Shown here in pieces: positions 17,701-27,275 of a stretch of DNA of 64,000 bases. The notes beneath the pieces are model-generated. The model was given only the letters and a program-made list of their open reading frames with translations. It searched no databases and had not been told where the DNA came from. Source of the stretch: Oscillospiraceae bacterium (lineage in GTDB: Bacteria > Bacillota > Clostridia > Oscillospirales > Ruminococcaceae); NCBI GenBank assembly GCA_900768105.1, contig CAAGBQ010000131.1, forward strand, positions 1-64,000, in the 5' to 3' direction. How positions within the stretch are numbered: the stretch's first letter is position 1; each line of letters starts with the position of its first letter. The translations under genes and the position numbers were made by a program.

Positions 17701-18822
17701 ATGCTTTTGGTATCAATATGCACAATTCTGTGCATAGCGGTATTCGCTATCGGTACGAAATATCAACGAGCTGTTGTATATTCCGCAAACGGCTTTTGCG
17801 AAAGTAAAAGGCTTACGGTAAATAAAAAAGTTGTTGCAGCATTTGCACTTGTTTTGATTGCCACATCAACATTAAGATACGGCTGGATTGATACGCATGC
17901 ATATAAAGAAATGTATGTAGCGGCGCGTGGAAATATAGAATATGTGAACAGCCAACCGTATGGTGTAGAATCGGGTTGGCTTTATATTTGTTATTTGCTC
18001 AATTTTATTTCCGGAAGTCCGAAACTGATGCTGTTCGTTTCGGCAGCAATAATAGTTGGGGGATATGCCGCTACCATCAGGCGGTATTCGTGCGACTCAA
18101 TATTTTCGTGTATTATTTTTTATTGTGTCTTATATATGGACACAAACAATGGTATAAGGCAGATGGTGGCGGCTTCTATTGTAATGCTTGCACTGCCGCT
18201 TTTAATGAGCAAAAGCGTGTGGAAATATCTGCTATATGCGCTTATAGTTGCTTTTGCGATGCAGCTTCATGCATCGGCAGCGGTGTGCTACATAATTGCA
18301 CTTATTGCCATAGGAAAACCTTTTAATGCGAAAGTAAAGACGGCAATGCTGTTTGGTATAGTGTTCTGCTTCGCTCCGGATCTACTCAGTGATTGTATCG
18401 GGGAACTTTTCAGCGACAGTAAATACCTATTCTATTTAGACATATATGGTGGCATGACATTTTTACGGGCACTGGTAACGGGAATTTTGCCGGCAGTTTT
18501 GGCATTCATGTATATAAAAAAGTGTAAAAACTGTGGGCAAAAGATAGAATATACAGAAGGTATTCTTATAAATATGCTGTTTATAAATTCGGTATTCGTA
18601 ATAATGGGCTGTTATATGATGTATTGGAACAGAATGGGTTTTTATACCGCGTTTGCACCGTTTGTTCTTATTCCTAAATTCGTGCGGGAGATATTTGTAA
18701 AAAGCCAGCGGCAGGCAATCAAAAATGCTGCAATAGTGCTTTATTTTTTGTTCTTTGCCTATAACATATATGTGAATATAGGATACGGCGCAATAGACGA
18801 TTTTTATATTTCGTGGGACTGA
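17701..18822 (+). CDS. EpsG-family polysaccharide polymerase (Wzy-like)
   Basis: A 373-residue integral membrane protein with about ten hydrophobic segments, of the EpsG family that polymerises repeat units outside the membrane. Family-like features are RYGWIDTHAYKEMY after the second helix, VESGWLYICYLL, and the MDTNNGIRQMVAASIVMLA segment with conserved Arg-Gln. Position among glycosyltransferases and before a Wzx flippase supports a Wzx/Wzy-type pathway. The call rests on topology and these motifs; polymerases diverge strongly in sequence. Confidence 0.82.
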   Translation: MLLVSICTILCIAVFAIGTKYQRAVVYSANGFCESKRLTVNKKVVAAFALVLIATSTLRYGWIDTHAYKEMYVAARGNIEYVNSQPYGVESGWLYICYLLNFISGSPKLMLFVSAAIIVGGYAATIRRYSCDSIFSCIIFYCVLYMDTNNGIRQMVAASIVMLALPLLMSKSVWKYLLYALIVAFAMQLHASAAVCYIIALIAIGKPFNAKVKTAMLFGIVFCFAPDLLSDCIGELFSDSKYLFYLDIYGGMTFLRALVTGILPAVLAFMYIKKCKNCGQKIEYTEGILINMLFINSVFVIMGCYMMYWNRMGFYTAFAPFVLIPKFVREIFVKSQRQAIKNAAIVLYFLFFAYNIYVNIGYGAIDDFYISWD

Positions 18823-18837
18823 TAAGGGTGTGGTTTT

Positions 18838-19959
18838 TTGATAAAGGTGCTGTTCTTTATCCCTAATTTGGCACACGGCGGAGCGGAGCGGGTTCTTGTT
18901 AACCTTGTCAATCATATGGACGGCGATAGGTTTGACATTACCGTTCAAACGATGTTTGATGTGGGAATATACAAGGACAAGCTTAATGCAAACATCAGGT
19001 ATATCGGCGGATTTCCTTGGTATTTTCGAGGAAATACATATATTTACAAGCTTTTTTCTCCAAAGCGGCTTTATAAAATGTATGTTAAGGAAGAATACGA
19101 TGTTATAGTTTCGTATCTGGAGGGACCGAGCGCAAGGGTAATAAGCGGCTGTGACAATAAAAAAACAAAGCTTGTAAACTGGGTCCATATTGAATTTGAT
19201 AATAACGAATATGCAACGCATATTTTCAGAAACACTGCCGAGGCAAGGCAATGCTATAATCGTTTTGACAGAATAATCTGCGTATCAAAAACGGTAAAAG
19301 ACGGCTTTGAAAAAGTTTTTCCTGCTGCAAAGCCGCCGCAGGTTATTTATAACACGGTGGAAACCGACATAATCAGAAAAAAAGCAGAAGAACCGGTTGA
19401 CGATATTGTTTTTGAAAAGGACGAAATAAATCTGATTTCCGTTGCAAAGCTTATGAAAACAAAGGGGTTTGACAGGCTTATAAAAATCCAAAAAAAATTG
19501 CGGGACAACGGATATAAAACGCATATTTATATTGTCGGAAAGGGCGAGGAAGAGGTGAGCTTGGAAAAGCTTATAAAGGAAAACGGTTTAGAAAACTCCT
19601 TCACCCTTATAGGCTTTAGAGAAAACCCTTATAAGTATGTTAAAAATGCGGACCTATATGTGTGTTCCTCAAGGAAAGAAGGCTTTAGCACCGCGGTGAC
19701 GGAAGCTTTGATTGTCGGTACTCCGGTGGTAAGTACAAATTGCTCCGGTGCAGAGGAGCTTCTCGGAAGCGGCAACGAATACGGAATAGTTACCGAAAAC
19801 AACGAGGATTCACTCTATAACGGGATAACAAAAATGCTTTCCGATAAGGGCGGGCTTGAGCATTACAAAAAGCAGGCAGAAATTCGGGGCAACAAATTTA
19901 ATACGGCGGAAACCGTAAAGGCAGTAGAAAATATGTTAGAAGAAGTGGTAAAAGAGTGA
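18838..19959 (+). CDS. Glycosyltransferase family 4
   Basis: GT-B glycosyltransferase, 373 residues, starting at TTG (18838) nine bases after AAGGGTG. The N-terminal acceptor-side loop PNLAHGGAERVLVNLVNHM is typical of N-acetylgalactosamine/galactose-type GT4 enzymes. The C-terminal half has ISVAKLMKTKGFDRLI, SSRKEGFSTAVTEALIVGTPVVSTNCSGAEELL (EX7E in the first part) and a closing helix. Its GTGA overlap with the next gene implies coupled translation. Confidence 0.93.
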   Translation: MIKVLFFIPNLAHGGAERVLVNLVNHMDGDRFDITVQTMFDVGIYKDKLNANIRYIGGFPWYFRGNTYIYKLFSPKRLYKMYVKEEYDVIVSYLEGPSARVISGCDNKKTKLVNWVHIEFDNNEYATHIFRNTAEARQCYNRFDRIICVSKTVKDGFEKVFPAAKPPQVIYNTVETDIIRKKAEEPVDDIVFEKDEINLISVAKLMKTKGFDRLIKIQKKLRDNGYKTHIYIVGKGEEEVSLEKLIKENGLENSFTLIGFRENPYKYVKNADLYVCSSRKEGFSTAVTEALIVGTPVVSTNCSGAEELLGSGNEYGIVTENNEDSLYNGITKMLSDKGGLEHYKKQAEIRGNKFNTAETVKAVENMLEEVVKE

Positions 19960-21029
19960 CGATTTTGCAAGTGTGCGCATATGCGGCACCATACGAGGGA
20001 AATTTTATAAAATCTCTTAAAGCACTCGAAAAGGCGTATAACGAAAAAGGGAGCAGAACAATCTACGCTTTTCCGGAAAGCGCGCGCAATATTCAATGGT
20101 GCAAAGAGCTTGAAAAACATACGGATGTATATTATTTGCCGCTTGCAAAAGCAAGGATAAAATACGGAACATATAAGGCTCTTAAAGAAATATATAAAAA
20201 GTACCCCGATTTAAGAATTATACATTCCCACTTTGAACTGTATGACGCACCGGTTGCCTTAACTGCGCCAAAAAATGTAAAGGTATTTTGGCATCTTCAT
20301 GATGCAATAGAAAGGTATACCGATTTTAAAAGCAGGCTTATACATAGGGTGCAATATGGGCTTTGCCATAAAAATGCAACCTTGCTTTCCGTTTCGGAAA
20401 AGCATATGGATTATGTTTTGAAGAACGGTTTTCCGAGGAAAAACGCAAAATATCTGCCAAACGGACTGGATACGGAAAGAATAAAGCGGGTTTCTGCCAA
20501 TGAAAAGCAAAGAGAATATGATTTTTTGATTTTTGGGTGGGAATTTGAGCGAAAAGGCGTAGATTTATGTATCGAAGCCCTGAAAAAAATGAATTTGCCC
20601 GAAATAAAAACAGCTGTTGTTGCCTCGGAAAAGACAAAGCAAAAAATAGATGAAGAATACGGCGAAGCCTCCGGAGTTGAAGTAATAGAGCCTGTGTCCG
20701 ATATAAACGAGCTTTATGCAAAAAGCAAATGTTTTCTTCATATAAGCAGGGCGGAGGGGCTTTCCTATGCGTTGCTTGAGGCAATATACGCCGGCCTTCC
20801 GGTAATTTGCAGCGATATAAGCGAAAACCTCTTTGCAGAGAAGTTCCCGACCGTGTATATGGTAAAAAGCGAAAGCATAGAGGATATCGCCGAAAAGATG
20901 ACGGAAATAGCAAACGGTAGAACCTGTTCGGAAGAAGATATAGATACATCCAGAAAAGTGATTGATGAAGAGTATTCCATAAAACGCTGGGTAAAAAATA
21001 TTATGGAACAGTATGGGGAAAACATATGA
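19956..21029 (+). CDS. Glycosyltransferase family 4
   Basis: A 357-residue GT-B glycosyltransferase starting at GTG 19956, overlapping the previous stop. Motifs are RIIHSHFELYDAP in the acceptor domain, LPNGLDTERI, FLIFGWEFERKGVDLCIEAL and the EX7E region SRAEGLSYALLEAIYAGLPV. The N-terminus MTILQVCAYAAPYEGNFIKSL differs from the flanking GT4 proteins, so it is not a recent duplicate. It overlaps the next gene by four bases (ATGA). Confidence 0.9.
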   Translation: MTILQVCAYAAPYEGNFIKSLKALEKAYNEKGSRTIYAFPESARNIQWCKELEKHTDVYYLPLAKARIKYGTYKALKEIYKKYPDLRIIHSHFELYDAPVALTAPKNVKVFWHLHDAIERYTDFKSRLIHRVQYGLCHKNATLLSVSEKHMDYVLKNGFPRKNAKYLPNGLDTERIKRVSANEKQREYDFLIFGWEFERKGVDLCIEALKKMNLPEIKTAVVASEKTKQKIDEEYGEASGVEVIEPVSDINELYAKSKCFLHISRAEGLSYALLEAIYAGLPVICSDISENLFAEKFPTVYMVKSESIEDIAEKMTEIANGRTCSEEDIDTSRKVIDEEYSIKRWVKNIMEQYGENI

Positions 21030-22099
21030 ACATATGCATTTTTAACGGAGATATGTCCAGGGGCGGAGGAACCGAGAGGATTACGCAAATTCTTGCGGAC
21101 GGACTTATCGAAAAAACAAATCATAATGTGTTTGTTCTTAACCTGAACAACAAATCCGGAAAAAGCTTTTATCCGCTGGATAAAAGAGTGAATTTTGAGG
21201 TTTTACATTCCGACGGTATACTGCGCAAAATAGTCGAGCTTTCCCGCTTTCTCAAACAGCAAAAAATTGACGCAATAATTGATGTGGATATAATGTTGGC
21301 GATATATTCTATTCCGGCAACTATGTTGCATCGGCATACAAAAATAATCTCCTGGGAAATGTTCAACATCCGTAACGATATAGGAAGCAGGCATACCGAT
21401 ATGATAAGAAAAATATGCCTAAAAAAAAGCGCATACTACATCAATCAGACAAAGGGCGATATGGAGGCATTTATAAGAGAAATGCCGGTAAAATGCCCGA
21501 TAGCGTACATATACAACCCTTGCGAGATTGATAAGGCATATACCGGTTATGATGCAGAGTCCAAGACGATAGTGACTGCGGGGCATTTTTTCTATACAAA
21601 GGGATATGACCTTGCGGTTGAAGCGGCAAAAAAGGTGTTTAATAAACACCCGGATTGGTGCTGGAAATTTTATGGCGACGGAAAAGAGCAGGAAAAGGTG
21701 CGCGACCTTGTAAACGGGTACGGGCTTGAAAAGAATGTGCTTTTTTGCGGAAGAACCAATGATATTTTGTCGGAATATAGAAAAGCGGCAATGTATGTAA
21801 TGACCTCGCGAACGGAGGGCTTTGGGCTTGTGCTTACGGAGGCAAAATCCTGCAATCTTCCAATCGTCGCATATGATGTGGACTTTGGTCCAAGAGAAAT
21901 AATCGAGGACGGAGTAAGCGGATACTTAATAAAAGCGTTTGATTCGGAAGAAATGGCGGATAAGATCTGCGAGCTTATTGAAAACAGGGAAAAACGCATC
22001 GCCTTCTCAAAGATGGCAAAAAATAATTGTTCAAAGTTTACCAAAGAAGCGTTTATTGACAGATGGACAGAGATACTGGGCGAAATTGAGGGCAAATGA
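21026..22099 (+). CDS. Glycosyltransferase family 4
   Basis: A 357-residue GT-B glycosyltransferase. The acceptor-side glycine loop is MSRGGGTERITQILADGL; the donor-side region has VTAGHFFYTKGYDLAVEAA, YGDGKEQEKVRDL and SRTEGFGLVLTEAKSCNLPIV. It resembles galactosyl/N-acetylgalactosaminyl transferases of capsule clusters. Fourth glycosyltransferase in the chain without an intervening gap; the substrate is unknown. Confidence 0.93.
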   Translation: MNICIFNGDMSRGGGTERITQILADGLIEKTNHNVFVLNLNNKSGKSFYPLDKRVNFEVLHSDGILRKIVELSRFLKQQKIDAIIDVDIMLAIYSIPATMLHRHTKIISWEMFNIRNDIGSRHTDMIRKICLKKSAYYINQTKGDMEAFIREMPVKCPIAYIYNPCEIDKAYTGYDAESKTIVTAGHFFYTKGYDLAVEAAKKVFNKHPDWCWKFYGDGKEQEKVRDLVNGYGLEKNVLFCGRTNDILSEYRKAAMYVMTSRTEGFGLVLTEAKSCNLPIVAYDVDFGPREIIEDGVSGYLIKAFDSEEMADKICELIENREKRIAFSKMAKNNCSKFTKEAFIDRWTEILGEIEGK

Positions 22100-22100
22100 T

Positions 22101-22898
22101 ATGAGCAAATGGAAGATACAAGGCTACGATGTGGAGGATGTGCAGAAAAAGATTTTTGAGATATTCCTCGAATTTGACAGAATATGCAAAGCACATAACC
22201 TTACATACACCTTGGAGGGCGGAACGCTTCTCGGCGCAGTTTTGTATAGGGGCTTTATCCCCTGGGACGACGATATGGATATTGTCATGCTCCGAAAAGA
22301 TTATGACGAATTTCGCAAAGTAGCAAACAAAGAATTGGCAAAGCCGTATTATTTTATGGATATGGAAATGTCCGACCAATACCCTTTTATGTTCGGAAAG
22401 ATTTTTAACCTTGATACGATATATAAAGAGAGGGGCACGGCGCATCTTGATATTCCGCACGGAGTGTTTTTGGATATATTTGTTGAGGATAATATACGGC
22501 TAAAAACCAAAAAGATACACAGCAGAGCCGTAAGCGCAATAGGAACGGTGCGCTATATAAAGCTTGGGGTAGAAAAGTTTCATATACGGCATATTCTGTA
22601 TGCACCGCTGTTTTTGCTGAGGGTAAATACGCTTACAAAATTGGCTGATAAAGTAATGCGCATATATGATAACAAAAAAACGGATTACATTTATCCTCTC
22701 TGCCAGTCAATAAGCTCAAAACCTCCTCTGCCGAGAAGAATGCTGACCGACTTTGAAAAGGCAAGCTTTAACGGGTACGAGGTTTTAATACCCACCTGCA
22801 ATATGTGGTATTTACATAAGCATTATGAAACGCCTATGGAAATACCGCCGGAATCTGCGCAGCACCCAACGCATGGGGTTATAGAAATTAAATTGTAA
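22101..22898 (+). CDS. LicD-family phosphotransferase
   Basis: A 265-residue LicD-type nucleotidyltransferase-fold enzyme, which typically moves phosphocholine or another phospho-alcohol onto cell-surface sugars. The start is the ATG at 22101, one base after the previous stop. The conserved block is TLEGGTLLGAVLYRG followed by FIPWDDDMDI with the metal-binding aspartates, then DIPHGVFLDIF. No choline uptake or CTP:phosphocholine cytidylyltransferase genes are in the window, so the transferred group may be something other than choline. Confidence 0.92.
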   Translation: MSKWKIQGYDVEDVQKKIFEIFLEFDRICKAHNLTYTLEGGTLLGAVLYRGFIPWDDDMDIVMLRKDYDEFRKVANKELAKPYYFMDMEMSDQYPFMFGKIFNLDTIYKERGTAHLDIPHGVFLDIFVEDNIRLKTKKIHSRAVSAIGTVRYIKLGVEKFHIRHILYAPLFLLRVNTLTKLADKVMRIYDNKKTDYIYPLCQSISSKPPLPRRMLTDFEKASFNGYEVLIPTCNMWYLHKHYETPMEIPPESAQHPTHGVIEIKL

Positions 22899-22920
22899 AA
22901 TAAAACCATGAGAAAAAGTA

Positions 22921-23958
22921 ATGAAAAACGACAAGACGGTTTTAAGCATAATAGTGCCGGCTTATAATGTCGAAAAGTACATTGAGCGGTGCATACAAAG
23001 TATTATTCGCAGCAGGCCGAAGGAAGCGGAGATAATTTTGGTAGACGATGGCTCCACTGATAATACGCCGCATATATGCGATGCCTTTTGCAAGGAAAAC
23101 ACACAAATTAAAGTTATACACAAAGAAAACGGCGGAGCTGCAAGCGCAAGGAATGCCGGAATGGATTACGCCGGGGGCGAATGGATAACCTTTGTGGATG
23201 CGGATGACACTGTGAGCGAAAATTACTGCCAAGCGATAATAAATGCCATATTGAAAAACCCCGAAGTGGATGTAATCGTATTTGGAATTACAGTCAATAT
23301 TCAAAGCGGTAAAAAGAAGATAGCATACAAAATCCCTGCTTTTGAGGGGGACATCAAAGGGTGCATAAGAAACACCGAAAAAGCGGGATGCTTTAACTAT
23401 TCATTGAACAAAATCTATCGAAAAAGTATTATAGAAAAAGTGCCCAAAATCACTTTTATTAATGGTATGGAACCGGGAGAAGATACGCTTTTTAACTGCC
23501 GGTACTTTAGCAGAATAAAAAAGGGAGTAATACTTCCGGATACTCTATACGAATACTATAAATATGATGATGTTGAATCAAGCCTTTCGCATAAGTATTG
23601 GGGAGATTTGAACGAAAAAACTTTGATTTTTACAAGAGCAAGATGCGACTTGTACCGCTCTCTTAAAATGGATTCGGACAGCGACACCAGAGAACTTGCA
23701 AAGCAAAATGTGTACTATATATTTAAGTGCATACCAAATATGTACCGAAGCAGCAATCCAACAATCAGAAAAAAACGCCTTGAATTTTTTAGCGAGATTA
23801 TGCGCAATAAGAAAGTCAACGCATGGGTCAGCAAAGACACAAGCGATGAGATGTTAATAAAGGTCTTTAGATGTCTTTATAAAACGAAATCACCGGCAAT
23901 TTGCGACGCCGTTTATTGCCTTCTATTTTGGGCAAAAAGAAATTTGCTTAATAATTAA
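22921..23958 (+). CDS. Glycosyltransferase family 2
   Basis: GT-A glycosyltransferase, 345 residues. The N-terminal core is LSIIVPAYNVEKYIERCIQS, LVDDGSTDNTP, ENGGAASARNAGMDYA and TFVDADDTVS (DxD motif). EPGEDTLFN supplies the ED catalytic element. The C-terminal 110 residues are helical and lysine-rich, common in GT2 proteins of capsule clusters. It lies 22 bases behind the LicD gene. Confidence 0.94.
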   Translation: MKNDKTVLSIIVPAYNVEKYIERCIQSIIRSRPKEAEIILVDDGSTDNTPHICDAFCKENTQIKVIHKENGGAASARNAGMDYAGGEWITFVDADDTVSENYCQAIINAILKNPEVDVIVFGITVNIQSGKKKIAYKIPAFEGDIKGCIRNTEKAGCFNYSLNKIYRKSIIEKVPKITFINGMEPGEDTLFNCRYFSRIKKGVILPDTLYEYYKYDDVESSLSHKYWGDLNEKTLIFTRARCDLYRSLKMDSDSDTRELAKQNVYYIFKCIPNMYRSSNPTIRKKRLEFFSEIMRNKKVNAWVSKDTSDEMLIKVFRCLYKTKSPAICDAVYCLLFWAKRNLLNN

Positions 23959-23977
23959 ACCAAAACGAGGAATTTCA

Positions 23978-25534
23978 GTGGAAAAGAAACAGGGAAGGAT
24001 AGAAAAAAGCCTGCTTAATGTATTGACAGGAACAGTTGGGCAGCTTATATCTTTTGTATTAAGCTTTATTATCCGAACGGTATTTATAAAAACGCTCGGT
24101 ACAATATATCTTGGGCTAAACGGGCTGTATACAAACATTTTGTCGGTGCTCAATCTTACGGAGCTTGGGCTTGGAACGGCAATAGTCATCGAGCTTTACA
24201 GAACCGTTGCAACGAATGATGAAGAAAAATCAAAACAATATCTGCAATTTTATAAAAAGGCATATTACATAATAGGAGTTTGCATACTGGTTGCGGGTCT
24301 TGCGCTAACCCCGTTTTTGGAATACCTTATTAAAGATTCCGAATCCCTTGGGCTTATCAATTATAGGCTTGTATTTATTTTATACCTGTTCAATACGGTG
24401 TTTTCGTATTTTTTCTATGCATACAGGGACGCAATTTTAAGCGCAAACCAGCAGGAATACAAAGCAAGAGTTATAACATATGCGTTCAAGTTTTTGGAGA
24501 TGCTTCTTCAGGTTGTAACGCTGCTGCTTTTTAGAAATATTTATATATACCTGATTATTCCGATAGTGTTGGGCTGTGTTTCAACGGTAATCAAAGGAAT
24601 ACTTATAGGAAAATGGTTTCCCTTTATATTGGAAGACCCGCAGGGAAGCCTTTCAAAAGAGGAACTTGATTCCACAAAAAAGAATGTTTTTTCCGTAGCT
24701 TTGTACAAATTAAGCGGAACAATTATAAACTCTACGGATAACATTATATTATCATCGTTTATAAGCATAATCCTAACGGGGCTTTATTCTAACTACTTAA
24801 CATTAACATCGGCGGTAAGTACCGTTTTGAGTAAGCTTTTTTCTGCTTTTACCGCAAGCCTTGGAAATTTGAATGTGGACGCAGGCGAAAATAAAGAAAA
24901 AAAATATTTTATTTTTAAAACCTTAAGCTTTATGAATTTTTGGGTTTACGGTTTCTGCGCGGTTTGCTTTTTGGTGCTGTTTGACCCCTTTATTTCTGTA
25001 TGGATAGGCGAGAGCTTTATTATGAACCCTCTTACGGAATATATAATCGTCGTAAATTTTTTGATAGTGGGGCTTCAAGAAACGGTTGGAACTCATCGGG
25101 CGGCGTACGGTTTGTTTTATAAGGGGAGATACAGGCCGCTGTTTTCCGTTGTAATAAACATTTTTTTATCAATTCTGTTTGTTAAGCTGTTTCCGGACGA
25201 ATACGGGGTAGTGGCGGTACTTTTGGGCACGATTATTTCAAATTTGGCGGTAAGTTGGTGGTTCGATGCATATTTGGTACACAAATATGCCTTCGGGAAA
25301 AAACCATGGAAATTTTACGGACAATTTTGGGGGCGTTTCGCATTTGTAATGATTATAGGTGCGGCGATGCGAACCGGTAGCGAGCTTTTGCCGCTTAAAG
25401 GCTGGGCTTTGATAGTTACAGACGGTGTTTTGGCCACGGCAATATTTAATGGAATTATGCTTTGCCTGTTCCGCAAAAGAAAAGAATACATTTATTTGAA
25501 AGATAATATTTTTCGCATTTTGCATTTAAGATAA
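23978..25534 (+). CDS. Wzx-like lipid-linked oligosaccharide flippase
   Basis: A 518-residue polytopic membrane protein of the MATE/MVF-fold polysaccharide transporter family, with about 12-14 helices. It flips the completed undecaprenyl-linked repeat unit outward for polymerisation. It starts at GTG 23978 after ACGAGG. The N-terminal amphipathic segment SLLNVLTGTVGQLISFVLSF and the following FIKTLGTIYLGLNGLYTNIL are typical of Firmicutes capsule flippases. Pairing with the EpsG-like polymerase supports a Wzx/Wzy pathway. Confidence 0.92.
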   Translation: MEKKQGRIEKSLLNVLTGTVGQLISFVLSFIIRTVFIKTLGTIYLGLNGLYTNILSVLNLTELGLGTAIVIELYRTVATNDEEKSKQYLQFYKKAYYIIGVCILVAGLALTPFLEYLIKDSESLGLINYRLVFILYLFNTVFSYFFYAYRDAILSANQQEYKARVITYAFKFLEMLLQVVTLLLFRNIYIYLIIPIVLGCVSTVIKGILIGKWFPFILEDPQGSLSKEELDSTKKNVFSVALYKLSGTIINSTDNIILSSFISIILTGLYSNYLTLTSAVSTVLSKLFSAFTASLGNLNVDAGENKEKKYFIFKTLSFMNFWVYGFCAVCFLVLFDPFISVWIGESFIMNPLTEYIIVVNFLIVGLQETVGTHRAAYGLFYKGRYRPLFSVVINIFLSILFVKLFPDEYGVVAVLLGTIISNLAVSWWFDAYLVHKYAFGKKPWKFYGQFWGRFAFVMIIGAAMRTGSELLPLKGWALIVTDGVLATAIFNGIMLCLFRKRKEYIYLKDNIFRILHLR

Positions 25535-25556
25535 ACGACATAAGAGGGAACGACAA

Positions 25557-26642
25557 ATGAAGGGCAGAGAGTGCTGTTTTGATAGGGAAAGCACAAATAT
25601 CGTAAAAGGAATGCTTTTGCTTTTGATGTTCATTTTGCATTTTTTCTGTTTTCCTTCTTGGTATATTGACGGAATAGAGTATCCGAATTTATTATGGTTG
25701 GAGGAGTATCAGGGTCATTTTCAGATATGTGTTGCCGGTTTTACTTTTTTAACGGGTTACCTCTATTTCTTTAAGGAAAATAAGAATTTCAACGATGTTA
25801 TGAAAAAGTGGGCCGGAATTTTGGCTCCGTACTGGATAGTTTTTATATTGCTGTTGGCCGCTGCGCTTATAACGAACACATATACAGGAGATTTTACAAC
25901 GATTTTGGCGGAGGCGGCAACTGTGGAGCAACCGGTTATGTTTTTTGGCTGGTATGTACCGTATTATATACTTATGGTTGCGATGTTGTGGGCAACAGTT
26001 AAGTTTATCAAAAACGATTTTTTCCTTTTTGTAATATCGTTGTGCGGCTCCATAGCATTAGGTTATGTGGCGGCAAGATTTGCAAGTATAGACTTTATTA
26101 TAAATACAACAGAAAAATTTTCGGTATACTTTCCTATAACGATTGCCGGATACATATGTGCGAAGAATAAAATCTTTGAAAGAATAAACGAGCTTTTAAA
26201 GGATAAGAACTTAAAAATTTTCTGTTCCGCTTTGTTTATAATTGTTGTATTTATGGAACCGTCATGGCTTTATGGAGTGAACATAGATAATGTTGCATTT
26301 TCGGCAATTCGCAAATGTATAAGAATTGTTTCCATACCGCTTTTTATATATGGGATTCTTGAAATAATAAGCTTTGTAAAATACAAAGCGGCAAGGCTTG
26401 TTGCCGCAGAGATAGGAAAAATGTCGATGTTTATGTGGTTTTTGCACAGCATATTTTTTAATTGCAGCAGAGAAGTGTTTCAAAAGGCACTATACTTTCC
26501 GAAGTATCCGATATTTGTACTAATATGGGGACTTGCCGTATGCTGGATAGCTTCTGTTCCGCTAAAGTATTTATCTGATAAAGCAACAGGGCGCATATTG
26601 TCCCAAAACACGGTAACGAAAGCAAGAAAATTGGGTGAATGA
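25557..26642 (+). CDS. Membrane acyltransferase, family 3 (first copy)
   Basis: A 361-residue polytopic protein of the acyltransferase-3 (OafA/NodX-like) type, which O-acylates surface sugars using cytoplasmic acyl-CoA. About ten hydrophobic segments are visible. The first carries MLLLLMFILHFFCFPSW, including the family histidine (ILH). The loop WLEEYQGHFQICVAGFTFLTGYLYFF corresponds to the conserved entry of helix 2. The stop lies next to the GNAT gene start, so the modifying enzymes appear co-translated. Confidence 0.78.
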   Translation: MKGRECCFDRESTNIVKGMLLLLMFILHFFCFPSWYIDGIEYPNLLWLEEYQGHFQICVAGFTFLTGYLYFFKENKNFNDVMKKWAGILAPYWIVFILLLAAALITNTYTGDFTTILAEAATVEQPVMFFGWYVPYYILMVAMLWATVKFIKNDFFLFVISLCGSIALGYVAARFASIDFIINTTEKFSVYFPITIAGYICAKNKIFERINELLKDKNLKIFCSALFIIVVFMEPSWLYGVNIDNVAFSAIRKCIRIVSIPLFIYGILEIISFVKYKAARLVAAEIGKMSMFMWFLHSIFFNCSREVFQKALYFPKYPIFVLIWGLAVCWIASVPLKYLSDKATGRILSQNTVTKARKLGE

Positions 26643-26646
26643 TACT

Positions 26647-27261
26647 ATGTATCTTAAAGAAATAAAAGAGATTGAAAAACTTTCGTTGTGGGTAAGAAAT
26701 GCCAACGAAGCTTTTAAGAACAGAAGTAATGACAGTATGCCATATGCCGAAATTAAGGTGGAAGGTTTCCTTGATGAACCGGAAAAAAGGGTATTCGGGT
26801 TGATAAGCGATGATGAAGAGCTTATTGGCGGAATGTGTATTACAAACTCAAAAGACAGTGGGGTAAAAACGGCTAAAATAGGAACCGTATGGGTTGCCCC
26901 CAAGCACCAAAACAACGGAGCGGGCACATTCTTAATAAATCAAGCGGAAAAAATTGCGTGCGGCGGCGGAGCGCAGATACTCCTGCTGGATGTGGCTAAT
27001 ATTTATATGCCGGCAGTGCGCCTGTATAAGAAATGCGGGTTTAAAAAGTATCAGGTGTATGCTAATGTGCCGGGAACTTATTACTTTATACGGATGATAA
27101 AGATACTGGATAAAAGGGCGTTTCCTATATGGAAAAGTGTTTTTAAATTAGCTAAATCATCAATAATTTTTTGGCTGCTTTACAAAAAAGACAGTTCGCC
27201 TACGCTGTTTAATAAATTAGTATATAAAAAGCTTTGGCGGATGCAATCTTCTAAAGGGTAA
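26647..27261 (+). CDS. GNAT-family N-acetyltransferase
   Basis: A 204-residue acetyltransferase with a GNAT core. The acetyl-CoA loop lies in VAPKHQNNGAGTFLINQAEKIA, with the Q/R-x-x-G-x-G/A signature as QNNGAG. The C-terminal LDVANIYMPAVRLYKKCGFKKYQVY is the family's last strand and helix. I chose ATG 26647, which has GGGTGA eight bases upstream; a GTG at 26635 overlapping the upstream stop is possible. It probably acetylates an amino sugar or an amino-acid decoration of the polysaccharide. About 60 C-terminal residues beyond the fold are basic and hydrophobic. Confidence 0.82.
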   Translation: MYLKEIKEIEKLSLWVRNANEAFKNRSNDSMPYAEIKVEGFLDEPEKRVFGLISDDEELIGGMCITNSKDSGVKTAKIGTVWVAPKHQNNGAGTFLINQAEKIACGGGAQILLLDVANIYMPAVRLYKKCGFKKYQVYANVPGTYYFIRMIKILDKRAFPIWKSVFKLAKSSIIFWLLYKKDSSPTLFNKLVYKKLWRMQSSKG

Positions 27262-27275
27262 GGATGTGGTAAGGC

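Noticed and set aside
21939..22100. A longer LicD protein starting at 21939
   Set aside because: That stretch lies in the preceding glycosyltransferase; the ATG at 22101 directly after its stop begins the conserved protein.
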